Assembly: GCA_965222895.1 (NCBI GenBank)
Contig: CBDCVB010000002.1
Coordinates: forward strand, 992,001-1,056,000
DNA from: Bin87 sp965222895
GTDB lineage: Bacteria; Chloroflexota; Dehalococcoidia; Lucifugimonadales; UBA3495
Length of the DNA stretch: 64,000 nucleotides
Reading direction: 5' to 3'
The notes beneath the pieces were generated by a model. It searched no databases and was not told the DNA's origin. It was given only the letters and a program-made list of their open reading frames with translations. This document shows positions 18,348 through 26,062 of this stretch, piece after piece. Made by a program: the position numbers and the translations under genes. Positions within the stretch are counted from its first letter, which is position 1; every line of letters starts with the position of its first letter.

Positions 18348-19361
18348 CTACAGGGCGTGCAACGCCGGTATGACCTCTCGGCCCACCAGGTCGATATGCT
18401 CCAGCACCTCGGCCTGGGACATCTCCGGGTAGAACAACCGCAGAGCCACATCGGTGAACCCCATTTCGTGGTAGGCGGCGATCTGCTCGACGCATTCCTC
18501 GGGGCTGCCCACCAAGAAGGTGTCGTCCATCAGCGTTTCCAGGTCGCCAGTCACCTTCCGGGTCAGCTCGTCGTCGGTGCCGTGGAGACCGTGATTGGCG
18601 TAGACTTCGTACTTCTTGGCGAAGTTGGCCTTTGCCCGCTCCAGCGCCTCCTCGTGGGTCGGGGCGCAGAAGAACTCGCGCACGATGACCATCTCCTCGG
18701 GAACGTCGTAGCCGTTTTCCTCGAGGGTCTGATGGTACAGCGATATCTGGCGCCGGATGGTGGCGTTGGACTGGGCGGGTCCGACGTAGAGGATGTCGCC
18801 GCCCCGGCCGACCCGGCGCACCGCGGGATCGCTCATCGCGGCCTGCCAGATCTTGGGGTGGGGTTTCTGGTAGGGCCGGGCGGTGGGCCGCGCTCCGGTT
18901 ACGTTGTAGTAGCGGCCGTGGTGGGTCACCTCTTCGTCGCTCCACAGCCGGCGCATCAGGCCGAGAGCCTCGGTACAGCGGGCGCCGCGCTGGGACATCT
19001 TCGTTCCGAAGGCTTCACACTCCTCCGGGCGGTAACCCAGCCCGATACCGAGGATGAAGCGCCCTTCCGCGATGTGGTCGAGGGTCGCCGACTGCTCGGC
19101 GACCTCCACGGGATTCAGCAACGGCAGCAATAGGACCGAGGTGGCCAGCTTCATGTTTCCCGGCTCGGCGGCCAACCGCGCCAGTACCGGCCAGGGCTGG
19201 AAGTGCTGGAAGGGGTCGATCAGGTAGTGGTGTGCCCAGCAATAGATGTCGAACCCGGCGTCGCGGGAGGCTCGGAACTGCTCCAGGTGGTTCCGCCACT
19301 GTTGCTGATGGTCGATGCTGTCCCGCTGCACCACCTGCCCAACCTGATAACCAACGCGCAT
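18348..19361 (-). CDS. LLM-class flavin-dependent oxidoreductase
   Basis: A 337-residue TIM-barrel enzyme of the bacterial luciferase family, which uses reduced FMN or F420. Conserved strands include RDAGFDIYCWAHHYLIDPF, LATSVLLLPLLNPVEVAEQ and HIAEGRFILGIGLGYRPEECEAFG. KPHPKIWQAAMSDPAVRRVGRGGDIL is the cofactor-phosphate region and FLVGSPEECVEQIAAYHEMGF the C-terminal cap. The substrate is unknown. It is downstream of the NHL-repeat gene on the same strand with a 79-base gap, so they may be co-transcribed. Confidence 0.9.
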   Translation of the reverse strand: MRVGYQVGQVVQRDSIDHQQQWRNHLEQFRASRDAGFDIYCWAHHYLIDPFQHFQPWPVLARLAAEPGNMKLATSVLLLPLLNPVEVAEQSATLDHIAEGRFILGIGLGYRPEECEAFGTKMSQRGARCTEALGLMRRLWSDEEVTHHGRYYNVTGARPTARPYQKPHPKIWQAAMSDPAVRRVGRGGDILYVGPAQSNATIRRQISLYHQTLEENGYDVPEEMVIVREFFCAPTHEEALERAKANFAKKYEVYANHGLHGTDDELTRKVTGDLETLMDDTFLVGSPEECVEQIAAYHEMGFTDVALRLFYPEMSQAEVLEHIDLVGREVIPALHAL

Positions 19362-19440
19362 ATCCTCACCCTGACCCGCCCCAACGCGGGCGGCCTGTCC
19401 CTCCAGAAAGAGCGGCTTGAACTTCCCCGCATACCGGGCT

Positions 19441-20334
19441 CTAACCTCCGACGTGGCGGTACTTGATCAGCCGCTCGCCTTCTAGGTTCTGGTTCACGTA
19501 GATGTCGCCGTGGGAGTCGACCCAGACGGCGTGGGCGCCGTTGCCCCACCCGGCGTCCGAGGGGCTGCCCCAGCGGGCCAGGATGTCGCCCTCGATGTCC
19601 AGAATGGTCATGAAACCGTCCAGCTCCGGCACGTACACCGCCTCGTCGTCGTCGATGTAGATGTCGCAGGGTCGAGCCAGGTTCAGCCACTGTTCCAGGT
19701 AGCTGCCCTCGGAGTCGAAGATCTGGATGCGGTTGTTCTCGCGGTCGGCCACGAACACCCGCCCGTCCGTGTGCACCCAGACCCCGTGGGGGACGTGGAA
19801 TTCGCCGTGACCGGTCTTCCCCGGCGCGCCCCAGGAGTCCACCAGCTCGCCTTCGGGGGTGAATCGGTGCACCCTGGCGTTGCCGTAGCCGTCGGAGATG
19901 TACAGGAGACCGTCCGGAGAAATGGCGATGTCGCTGGGGCGGTTGAATGGCCCGGCCGCCCTGACGGCCGGGTCGCTGTAGTTCCCCGACCAGCCGGTGT
20001 CTGAGGGCTTGTCCCACTCGCCCATGGTCATCAGCAGGTTGCCCTTGGGGTCGTACTTGAGGACCACGTGGCTGTTCTTGACCGGCAGGTAGAGGTTCTG
20101 GTCCTCGTCAATGAACATGCCGTGGGCGTCGGTGAGAACACCCTCACCCCAGGAGGCGAGATAGTTGCCGTCCCGGTCAAGGACGATCAGCGGGTGTTCG
20201 CCGCGGTTGAAGAGATACACCCGGTCCTCGGAGTCGGTGACGATGGCCGTCTGCCCCAGCTCCCATCCCTCGGGCAGCTTCTCCCAATTCTCGACCTGCT
20301 CGTAGGTGTACTTGCCATTGCCGACGGTGATCAT
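19441..20334 (-). CDS. NHL-repeat beta-propeller protein
   Basis: A 297-residue protein made of about six NHL blades, for example LYISDGYGNARVHRFTPEGE, GRVFVADRENNRIQIFDSEG and VPELDGFMTILDIEGDILAR. The blade pattern resembles peptidyl-alpha-hydroxyglycine amidating lyase-like proteins from SAR202-type genomes. No signal peptide is visible, so it may be cytoplasmic. The enzymatic role, if any, is unknown. It sits between the UGSC operon and an LLM oxidoreductase, all on the minus strand. Confidence 0.8.
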   Translation of the reverse strand: MITVGNGKYTYEQVENWEKLPEGWELGQTAIVTDSEDRVYLFNRGEHPLIVLDRDGNYLASWGEGVLTDAHGMFIDEDQNLYLPVKNSHVVLKYDPKGNLLMTMGEWDKPSDTGWSGNYSDPAVRAAGPFNRPSDIAISPDGLLYISDGYGNARVHRFTPEGELVDSWGAPGKTGHGEFHVPHGVWVHTDGRVFVADRENNRIQIFDSEGSYLEQWLNLARPCDIYIDDDEAVYVPELDGFMTILDIEGDILARWGSPSDAGWGNGAHAVWVDSHGDIYVNQNLEGERLIKYRHVGG

Positions 20335-20373
20335 GTCGTCGCCTCCTCGATCGCGCCCGGGGACCCGGGGGAG

Positions 20374-20407
20374 TAGGTTGTTGGTCGCTCTAGGTTGTTG
20401 GTCGCTC
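20374..20407. repeat. two tandem 17-bp repeats
   Basis: TAGGTTGTTGGTCGCTC at 20374-20390 is repeated exactly at 20391-20407, and a partial third unit TAGGTTGT begins at 20411. The repeats cover the stop region of the UGSC gene and may be a slippage product. Confidence 0.7.
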
Positions 20408-20964
20408 TAGTAGGTTGTCAGCGTATTGATAACCGCCTGTTCCAACTCCCCGGCGCGGACCGAGACTTGGTCGGCCGTCAGACTGCCCAAGGGATGGGGA
20501 ATGCCCAGTGGGTGGAAGTCGCGGCGGCCAAAGGTGCGGGCGTGGCGGAAGGCCGAGTCCAGGAACGGGTCGGTGCAGATTACCACCGTGGGGATGCCGA
20601 GGTTCTCCAGGGTCATTGCGTCGTGCATACTGCACGCGGTGCAGGAGCCTCAATCGGCAATCGCGGTGACCACGAAGTCGCACCGCTCGGAGAGCTCGCT
20701 TATGATCTCATCGGCGGCCGGCCGGGAATAGACGTACTTGTCCACGGCGACGATGTCGCCCAGTTCCAGGTCCTTGGCCAGCCGCTCGCCCAGGTTCTGC
20801 AACAGGAGCTCGGCATTGGCCTTGCGGTTGCCCAAAAGGCCACCGACCTTGTTGTGTAGCGTGTCCAACCGGGGCGCGGCCCGCCAGCGGGACGCCGCCT
20901 CCGGATCGATGGGCAGGGCCAAACCCAGTTCCCTCATCCGGTCTCGGTAGTTAGTGACAGTCAT
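20407..20964 (-). CDS. UGSC-family protein with in-frame UGA, predicted selenoprotein
   Basis: Read through one in-frame TGA (20652-20650), the gene encodes 185 residues. N-terminal MTVTNYRDRMRELGLALPID leads to RCDFVVTAIAD, then Sec105 in U-GSCTACS, then MHDAMTLENLGIPTVVICTD. The U/C-GSC motif at this exact place defines the UGSC family, named for members with Sec or Cys there. The start ATG at 20964 has AGGGAA upstream. A hairpin with a GU-containing loop follows the TGA. The next upstream gene (22-base gap) encodes its likely partner. The biochemical role is unknown; a redox or reductase role is only inferred from the Sec/Cys motif. Sec machinery genes are not in the window. Confidence 0.82.
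20618..20652 (-). promoter_or_regulatory. candidate bacterial SECIS element downstream of the UGA codon
   Basis: Counting 3' of the TGA, 19 bases separate it from a three-base loop GTA (20630-20628). The loop closes a five-pair stem GTGCA/TGCAC, extended by a C-G pair, a bulged A and two more pairs. A GU in a small apical loop about 16-37 bases after UGA is the accepted bacterial SECIS layout. A shorter alternative hairpin CTGCAC-CGC-GTGCAG overlaps it. Confidence 0.6.
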
Positions 20965-20986
20965 CGTTCCCTCTACAATTCTCCAA

Positions 20987-22018
20987 TCAACGTTGGATCT
21001 TTCGCGTGACCCTGCGAGAGCCCCAGCCGGGCAAGTAGGCCGAGTGGGGGCCGCCGGCGCCACCCGCGACGAAAATGTTGATGCGGTCCGGGGCGCGGAC
21101 CACCGGCACCATCTGGTCGTCGTCGTCGGCGTCGATGTACTTGGGCCAGAAGTGGCCGCGGTGGGAGTCGCCTTGAGGCGGGCCGCCCTGGCGGAGTTTC
21201 CGTACCGGCTTGCGGGCGTGCTCGAAGAGGAACTGGCGGATGTCCCGTTTGTTCCAGCCGTCGCGGTGGAGGAACTTGGCGTGCTCGGGGCCAATGACCA
21301 CGAAGGTGTCACCCATGACGTACATCTGGACGTTGCCCAAGGTGCACATGGTGTCGGCAAGAACGGTCAGGAAGTTCCGCGAGTGGGAGGCGTGGTACAT
21401 GATGTTGTGGGGCGCCTCCGCCGGGAACACCGACACCGTGCTGTCGGTCGGGGCGAAGCCGAGCTCGACGTGCATCGGCTCCCAAGGGTTGGCGTCCTCG
21501 TCCTCGGCAACGCAGTAGGTGTAGGCGCCGGGGTGGCCGAAGGTGGCCTTGTTAGTCTCGCCAGGTATGGCGCCGCCCAGGTTGAGCAGGACCAGCTTGA
21601 CCGCGCGGCCGATGGTGGCATTGGCCCGCCAACCGGAGCCGAAGCAGTTGTAGCCGCCGTTGATGTCCAGCTCCTTGACGATGGGGCCGTTGACGATCAA
21701 CAGCGGAGTGTGGATGCCGGTGGAGCACATCACGCCCCGCAGGTTGAACCGCTCGTCCATCATCGCTTCGAGGGCGGTGATGACCACCGGCATGTGCTCC
21801 GGCAGGCAGCCCGCCATGGCAGCGTTGACCGCGATGCGCTCGACGGTGGCCCGTCCGCCCAAGGGCGGCAGCTCCGCGATGAGTTCGTCGCCCCCGCGGC
21901 CCGTGCTCTCCACGAACCGGCGGACCAAGGGTTCGGATGGCGGCACGACCGGCAGGCCATCGGTCCACCCGGTCTCGAACATCAATTCGATGGCATCAGA
22001 TACGTCTATGGAAAGCAT
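20987..22018 (-). CDS. conserved protein encoded with the UGSC selenoprotein
   Basis: A 343-residue soluble protein with no clear catalytic family that I can name. Marked stretches are ETGWTDGLPVVPPSEPLVRR near the N-terminus, VERIAVNAAMAGCLPEHMPV, VNGPIVKELDINGGYNCFGS, KLVLLNLGGAIPGETNKATF and VIGPEHAKFLHRDGWNKRDI. Several Cys (in AMAGCLP, VMCSTG, YNCFGSG, TYCVAED) could serve metal or thiol chemistry. It precedes the UGSC gene by 22 bases on the same strand. I infer that the two form a complex or pathway. Confidence 0.7.
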   Translation of the reverse strand: MLSIDVSDAIELMFETGWTDGLPVVPPSEPLVRRFVESTGRGGDELIAELPPLGGRATVERIAVNAAMAGCLPEHMPVVITALEAMMDERFNLRGVMCSTGIHTPLLIVNGPIVKELDINGGYNCFGSGWRANATIGRAVKLVLLNLGGAIPGETNKATFGHPGAYTYCVAEDEDANPWEPMHVELGFAPTDSTVSVFPAEAPHNIMYHASHSRNFLTVLADTMCTLGNVQMYVMGDTFVVIGPEHAKFLHRDGWNKRDIRQFLFEHARKPVRKLRQGGPPQGDSHRGHFWPKYIDADDDDQMVPVVRAPDRINIFVAGGAGGPHSAYLPGWGSRRVTRKIQR

Positions 22019-22124
22019 TATCGGCCCATAAGGGACGTTGGATTATCCGCAGTTCAGCCGGGGCGAGTGTAATCCTCGTAGATAGTGCTGTCAACGCGAC
22101 AATCGCCCACAACCCCATTTCGGC

Positions 22125-22274
22125 CCGGCCGGCCGCCGATTAGCGGCCCCGCCAACGCCGGCCTTACCACCATCTCCATAGCCGTACCGTCCCTCCTGTA
22201 AGAGCCGTCAGGCATTCTGCCGGTGGTACAGTTTTCCTCCGCCACAGTGGTACGGTTTACCGCCGTCCTTGACA
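22125..22274 (+). repeat. IS21 right-end repeat, copy B
   Basis: Begins with the last istB codons (reading RPAAD then stop) and ends with TTGACA at 22274. The terminal 55 bp differ from copy A (15506-15560) at two positions. No istA or istB body is attached, so this is a solo end. The rest of the 318-base gap 22019-22336 shows nothing else. Confidence 0.75.
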
Positions 22275-22336
22275 TTGACCGTGATTCCATCGGTGTGCAA
22301 CATTAATGCACATCTACAGAGGCATCGAGTTCACCC

Positions 22337-22612
22337 ATGGCCAAAGTGCTATTGATCATCCCCGACGAGAACCGGGATCGTTTCGTCGACCAGGCTCGCC
22401 GGGAAGGGATGACCCTGAGCGCCTGGTTGCGAGCCGCAGCCCACGGTAGGCTCGGTCAAGGATTTCGCCGAGGCGTGTTCGATTCCCCGGACACACTGGC
22501 GGCGTTCTTCCACCAATGCGATTTGGCGGCCGGCACCGGACCTGAGCCCTACTGGCAGGAGCATCTGGCGGAAATCGACCAAGCCCGCGAAGGCGGGGCC
22601 ATCGGCCAGTGA
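22337..22612 (+). CDS. antitoxin-like protein of a VapBC-type pair
   Basis: A 91-residue protein. The N-terminus AKVLLIIPDENRDRFVDQAR and REGMTLSAWLRAAAHGRLGQ suggests a ribbon-helix-helix DNA-binding domain. The acidic C-terminal half (EPYWQEHLAEIDQAREGG) would wrap the toxin. Its stop overlaps the GTG of the PIN-domain gene by three bases, the usual antitoxin-toxin layout. If the pair is active, autoregulation at its own promoter is likely. Confidence 0.75.
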   Translation: MAKVLLIIPDENRDRFVDQARREGMTLSAWLRAAAHGRLGQGFRRGVFDSPDTLAAFFHQCDLAAGTGPEPYWQEHLAEIDQAREGGAIGQ

Positions 22613-23007
22613 TCTTCGTCGACAGCAACGTATTCATCTACGCGGTGGGCAATCCGCAGCCGCTGCGGGATCCCGCCCGAAAGTTCTTCGCAGATTGCCA
22701 GGCCGAGGGCGTTCGCCTGATCACCTCAGCGGAGATGCTCCAGGAACTGGTCCACGTCTACTTGAGGGTGGGGCGCTTGGATGTGCTAGATGCCGCCACC
22801 ACCCTGGCGACGGATGCCTACGCCGAGATCTGGTCCTTGGAAGCGGCAGACGTCGCCTTGGCGCGACGACTCCATGAGCGGTACCCGCCGCTGACCTCCC
22901 GGGACCTTTGCCACTCGGCGTGCTGCCAGCGTCGGGGCCTCAGGAACCTGAAAACCTCCGACTCCGGACTCAGAGATGTGGTTGCAGAGCCGGATGAGTC
23001 CAGGTGA
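22609..23007 (+). CDS. PIN-domain toxin (VapC-like ribonuclease)
   Basis: A 132-residue PIN-domain protein. The first acidic residue is in MIFVDSNVFIYAVGNP, the conserved Glu in SAEMLQELVHVYLR, and further Asp in TSRDLCHSACCQRRG and TSDSGLRD. VapC toxins cleave tRNA or rRNA. The start is GTG, overlapping the antitoxin stop. The C-terminal ~20 residues look less conserved but length is normal. Confidence 0.8.
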   Translation: MIFVDSNVFIYAVGNPQPLRDPARKFFADCQAEGVRLITSAEMLQELVHVYLRVGRLDVLDAATTLATDAYAEIWSLEAADVALARRLHERYPPLTSRDLCHSACCQRRGLRNLKTSDSGLRDVVAEPDESR

Positions 23008-23098
23008 CCTACTCCGGGCTGATGTCCGTTTTCCCGCACCCAGGTATCTATTGTCGGTCCGCTACCCTCCGATTTTCCGAAGGAAACTATCCGGATAA

Positions 23099-23417
23099 GT
23101 GGTCCGACTGACGCATCTTGCCAACTCATCAATGGCCCATTGCCTGTCCCCGGACCTGGAGGTTGGCGTCAAGGATGGCCGCATCCACGCGCTGGCCGGC
23201 GTGCGCGCCGATACCGGCGAGTGTTTGACTCTGAGTGTTACCCGCCTAAATTTGGCCAACGCCCTGACCCGTTTGCACGAGTTGGCTGATGGCGCAGGTT
23301 TCATGCTGGGCCACAACCTGATCGATTTCGACCTGCACCATCTGAGGGCCACCAACCCCGACCTGCGGCTATTGACGTTGCCAGCGGTGGACACCCTCCG
23401 GCTGAACCCCTTGCTTT
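23099..23417 (+). pseudogene. DEDD-type exonuclease domain, truncated by a transposon
   Basis: The translation holds DLEVGVKDGRIHALAGVRAD (Exo I, DxE) and GHNLIDFDLHHLRATNPDL (Exo II), followed by LPAVDTLRLNPL. This is the first half of a DnaQ-like 3'-5' exonuclease domain, perhaps the N-terminal domain of a RecQ-type helicase. The IS1595-type transposon end begins at 23418 and the gene does not resume beyond the other end at 28226. The start is uncertain (GTG 23099). Confidence 0.55.
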
Positions 23418-23432
23418 GGGAATTATATACTT

Positions 23433-23476
23433 GTGTACACCAAACGCTTGACTGCTACCCTCTGCCGGTGTACACT
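23433..23476 (+). promoter_or_regulatory. promoter of the IS1595 transposase with a dyad
   Basis: TTGACT at 23448-23453 and TACACT at 23471-23476 are separated by 17 bases, a good sigma-70 layout. The inverted repeat GTGTACACC (23433-23441) / GGTGTACAC (23467-23475) brackets the -35 and overlaps the -10. One arm is part of the terminal repeat, so the transposase may repress its own gene. Confidence 0.6.
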
Positions 23477-23503
23477 GATGCTATAAATCAATTGGAAGGT
23501 TGA

Positions 23504-24487
23504 ATGATGGCTACTACACAATCCGGCCCCGGCAAGTCATATCGCAAGGGCGTTACTATCGTTGAAGCCGCGCAACGCTTTGGCAACGAAGTCGAAGCCG
23601 AAGCTTGGTTTGTCTCCCGTCGCTGGCCCGATGGCATCCGTTGCGCTTACTGCGATGGGGCTTCTATCACACCCCGCAGTAACGGTCGCCAAACCCCTGC
23701 CTATCGTTGCAATCCCTGCAAGCGGGATTTCACGGTAAAGACGGGAACGATTATGCACGATTCCAAACTGCCGCTTTCCAAGTGGGCGATGGCCTTGTAC
23801 CTGTTTGCGACTAACCTGAAGGGCGTCAGCAGCATGAAGTTGCATCGGGATTTGGGTATCACCCAAAAGTCGGCCTGGCACCTGGAACATCGTATCAGGG
23901 AGACATTGAATGACGAAGCGCAAATGTTCCTCGGCCCGGTGGAAGCCGATGAGACCTATATCGGCGGCAAGGAAGGCAACAAGCACGAAAGCAAGAAACT
24001 GCACCAGGGGCGCGGGGCAGTCGGCAAGACCGCCGTGGCTGGGGTCAAAGACCGAAACACCAACACCGTTGACGCCGCCGTAGTAGCACGCACCGACGGC
24101 CCCACCCTGCGGACCTTCGTTCACGAGCACACTCAGCCAGATGCTACCGTCTATACCGACGAAGCGGCGGTCTATCGGCGGTTGAACCAGCCCCACGAAG
24201 CCGTTCGCCACAGCGCGGGCGAGTACGTCAACGGTATGGCCCACACCAACGGGATTGAATCCTTCTGGGCGATGCTGAAACGGGGTTACATCGGCATCTA
24301 TCACTGGATGTCGGCCAAGCACCTGCACCGCTATGTCAACGAGTTCAGCGGCCGGCACAACATTCGCCCCCTGGATACGCTGGGGCAGATGGCGGCAATG
24401 GTGCGTGGTATGGACGGGAAGCGGCTGACCTACGCCGCGCTGACCGGCCCTGCCCCCACACTCCAACCGCAGCTGATTCGGGAGTGA
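23504..24487 (+). CDS. IS1595-family transposase
   Basis: A 327-residue ISXO2-like transposase. The N-terminal zinc ribbon is CAYCDGASIT and YRCNPCKRDFTVKTGTIMHD. The DDE-type core includes LGPVEADETYIGGKEGNKHE, VYTDEAAVYRRL and HTNGIESFWAMLKRGYIGIY (the Asn/Glu-containing third motif). The frame is intact. Translation starts at ATGATG with AAGG upstream. It lies at the left end of the transposon as expected. Confidence 0.92.
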   Translation: MMATTQSGPGKSYRKGVTIVEAAQRFGNEVEAEAWFVSRRWPDGIRCAYCDGASITPRSNGRQTPAYRCNPCKRDFTVKTGTIMHDSKLPLSKWAMALYLFATNLKGVSSMKLHRDLGITQKSAWHLEHRIRETLNDEAQMFLGPVEADETYIGGKEGNKHESKKLHQGRGAVGKTAVAGVKDRNTNTVDAAVVARTDGPTLRTFVHEHTQPDATVYTDEAAVYRRLNQPHEAVRHSAGEYVNGMAHTNGIESFWAMLKRGYIGIYHWMSAKHLHRYVNEFSGRHNIRPLDTLGQMAAMVRGMDGKRLTYAALTGPAPTLQPQLIRE

Positions 24488-24536
24488 TGCGAAAGGTCAA
24501 ACAGAGGATTAGCGGTTCAAGGAGTGGGTGTCGTAA

Positions 24537-25988
24537 GTAACTGTTCAGAGTTGCGGGGAAGTGAGCAGTTGTCGGCAAGCGGCGAGGGGATTCAGTCCTT
24601 GGGCGCGCCAGGTGCCGAAGAGGGAGGCCAGGGTCATCTTGCTGCTGCTGCCCCGTTCCGACCGGGTGCCGCCGCTGATCTTGCGACTGACGACCAGGTG
24701 GCGCAGGCTGCGTTCGGCGGCGTTGTTGTCCGGTGGCGCCTCCGGTTCGGCCACGAAGACGAACAGTTCTTTGATATGGCGCTCAATGCGTCGGCACAGC
24801 TTGGCCTGAGCCGCTGACGAGTCGTCCAAGCAAGGCTGGCAGAGGGCCAGCAACTGCCGTTCCAGGGCCAGTTGGGCGGCGCGTCGCCGCTTGGTCTGAG
24901 GATGGGCGCTGGCTTTGGCCCGGTCGTAAATCTCGTGGACGGCGTCGGCCCACTGCGCCAGCTTTTGGTCCTTCGGATAGAGGACCTTCAGGTCGTGAAT
25001 GTCCCGCAACAGGTGGGCCCAGCAGCGTTGCTTGGGGCCGTCATAATGGTGGTAGGCGGCGTAGAAGTCGCTGACCAGCACACCGGCGAAGGTGTCGCCC
25101 AGAGCTTCATCCACCACTTCCTTGTTGCGACCCCGCCGCAGGAAGTAGCGCGCCGATGGTGTGCTGAAAGTCCACACGTAGCCGTTGTTGCCATCCTCAC
25201 GCCAGCCGGTCTCGTCGGCGTGGACCACTGGGCTGGCGCGGACTTGGGCCAGAATCCGGTCCACGGCGGCCTGGGCCCTTCGCGCGGTGCGATGCACCGC
25301 AGCCATGATGGCTCCCATGCTGAGGCGCAGCCCATGGACGGTGTGCAGATACCATTGGATGGCGCCGACGGGCAGGCGGGCCTCCTCTCGCAGCGTGGCA
25401 ATCAGACTGACCAGGTTGATACCCAGGCGCTGCTGGCCCATCACCACGCCGTCCAGTTGCGCCGGGGGCACGCAGCGGCGGCGGCAAGCCGGACAATCCC
25501 TGGCGATGTAGACGTGCTCGGTAACTTCCGCCGGAACCTGGGGCAACTCGATGACCTCCCGGGTGCGCTGGGTCCAGCCACCGGACAACTGGGTTCCGCA
25601 GTCGGGGCAGTGGTCCACCACATGCTCCACCCGACGGGTGGGCGTCATGCGACGGCGGGCAAAGCCGTGGGGCCGCCGCTGGCGTGGCGCTTTGGGCTGG
25701 GCCGGTTTCCGGCTGGCTTCGGGTTTGAGGCCGGGCATCCCCCGGGCGCCACTGGGTTTGGCCCGCCCTTCCAGCTGAGCAATCCGCTGCTCCAGGCGCT
25801 CGATGACGGCCTGCTGTCGGGCTATGATGGCCTCTTGTCGGGCTATGATGGCGATGAGCACATCGCGGTCAGCGGTGGACAGGTCGATTTCCGAATCCAT
25901 ACCCGTTATATGACATAACCACAACCCCACGCGCAAGCCATCCCCAAACCGCTTTGAACCAATTCCCCCACCAAGTCTGAACAGTTAC
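24537..25988. mobile_element. IS66-family insertion sequence, copy 2
   Basis: The same 1,452-bp length as copy 1, in the same orientation, with ends GTAACTGTTCAGAGTTG and GTCTGAACAGTTAC. A perfect 8-bp duplication TGTCGTAA lies at 24529-24536 and 25989-25996. It sits inside the IS1595 transposon between transposase and cargo gene. One arm of a 12-bp dyad upstream of the cargo promoter was the target. Confidence 0.93.
24545..25900 (-). CDS. IS66-family transposase (copy 2)
   Basis: 451 residues, over 90% identical by eye to copy 1. Differences are scattered: for example PACRRRC for PGCRRRC, and CWAHLLR for CWVHLLR. Coiled coil, zinc-finger region and DDE motifs (HADETGWREDG, VSDFYAAYHHYDG, NNAAERSLRH) are intact. 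Start chosen as for copy 1 (MDSEIDLSTADRD). Confidence 0.92.
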   Translation of the reverse strand: MDSEIDLSTADRDVLIAIIARQEAIIARQQAVIERLEQRIAQLEGRAKPSGARGMPGLKPEASRKPAQPKAPRQRRPHGFARRRMTPTRRVEHVVDHCPDCGTQLSGGWTQRTREVIELPQVPAEVTEHVYIARDCPACRRRCVPPAQLDGVVMGQQRLGINLVSLIATLREEARLPVGAIQWYLHTVHGLRLSMGAIMAAVHRTARRAQAAVDRILAQVRASPVVHADETGWREDGNNGYVWTFSTPSARYFLRRGRNKEVVDEALGDTFAGVLVSDFYAAYHHYDGPKQRCWAHLLRDIHDLKVLYPKDQKLAQWADAVHEIYDRAKASAHPQTKRRRAAQLALERQLLALCQPCLDDSSAAQAKLCRRIERHIKELFVFVAEPEAPPDNNAAERSLRHLVVSRKISGGTRSERGSSSKMTLASLFGTWRAQGLNPLAACRQLLTSPQL

Positions 25989-26033
25989 TGTCGTAAAACC
26001 CCGGTAGACAATTTACGACACCCCCGCTATAAT
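25989..26033 (+). promoter_or_regulatory. cargo-gene promoter with a dyad operator
   Basis: TAGACA (26005-26010) and TATAAT (26028-26033) are 17 bases apart. A dyad with arms TGTCGTAAA (25989-25997) and TTTACGACA (26012-26020) brackets the -35. Before the IS66 insertion the arms were 12 bp, GGGTGTCGTAAA / TTTACGACACCC; the outer GGG now lies left of the IS66 copy at 24526-24528. This resembles an autoregulatory operator of a methyltransferase gene. Confidence 0.6.
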
Positions 26034-26062
26034 GCGGCGAGCGCAATCTGGCGAACCGTCTG

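Noticed and set aside
20954..22072. Long plus-strand open frame (372 codons) opposite the UGSC partner gene
   Set aside because: It is the antisense shadow of a GC-rich gene; its translation is Val/Gly/His-rich with no domain, while the minus strand has a clear protein and ribosome-binding site.
13362..25988. Composite transposon bounded by the two IS66 copies
   Set aside because: Each copy has its own perfect and different 8-bp target duplication (TCGGCAAT and TGTCGTAA), so they inserted independently.
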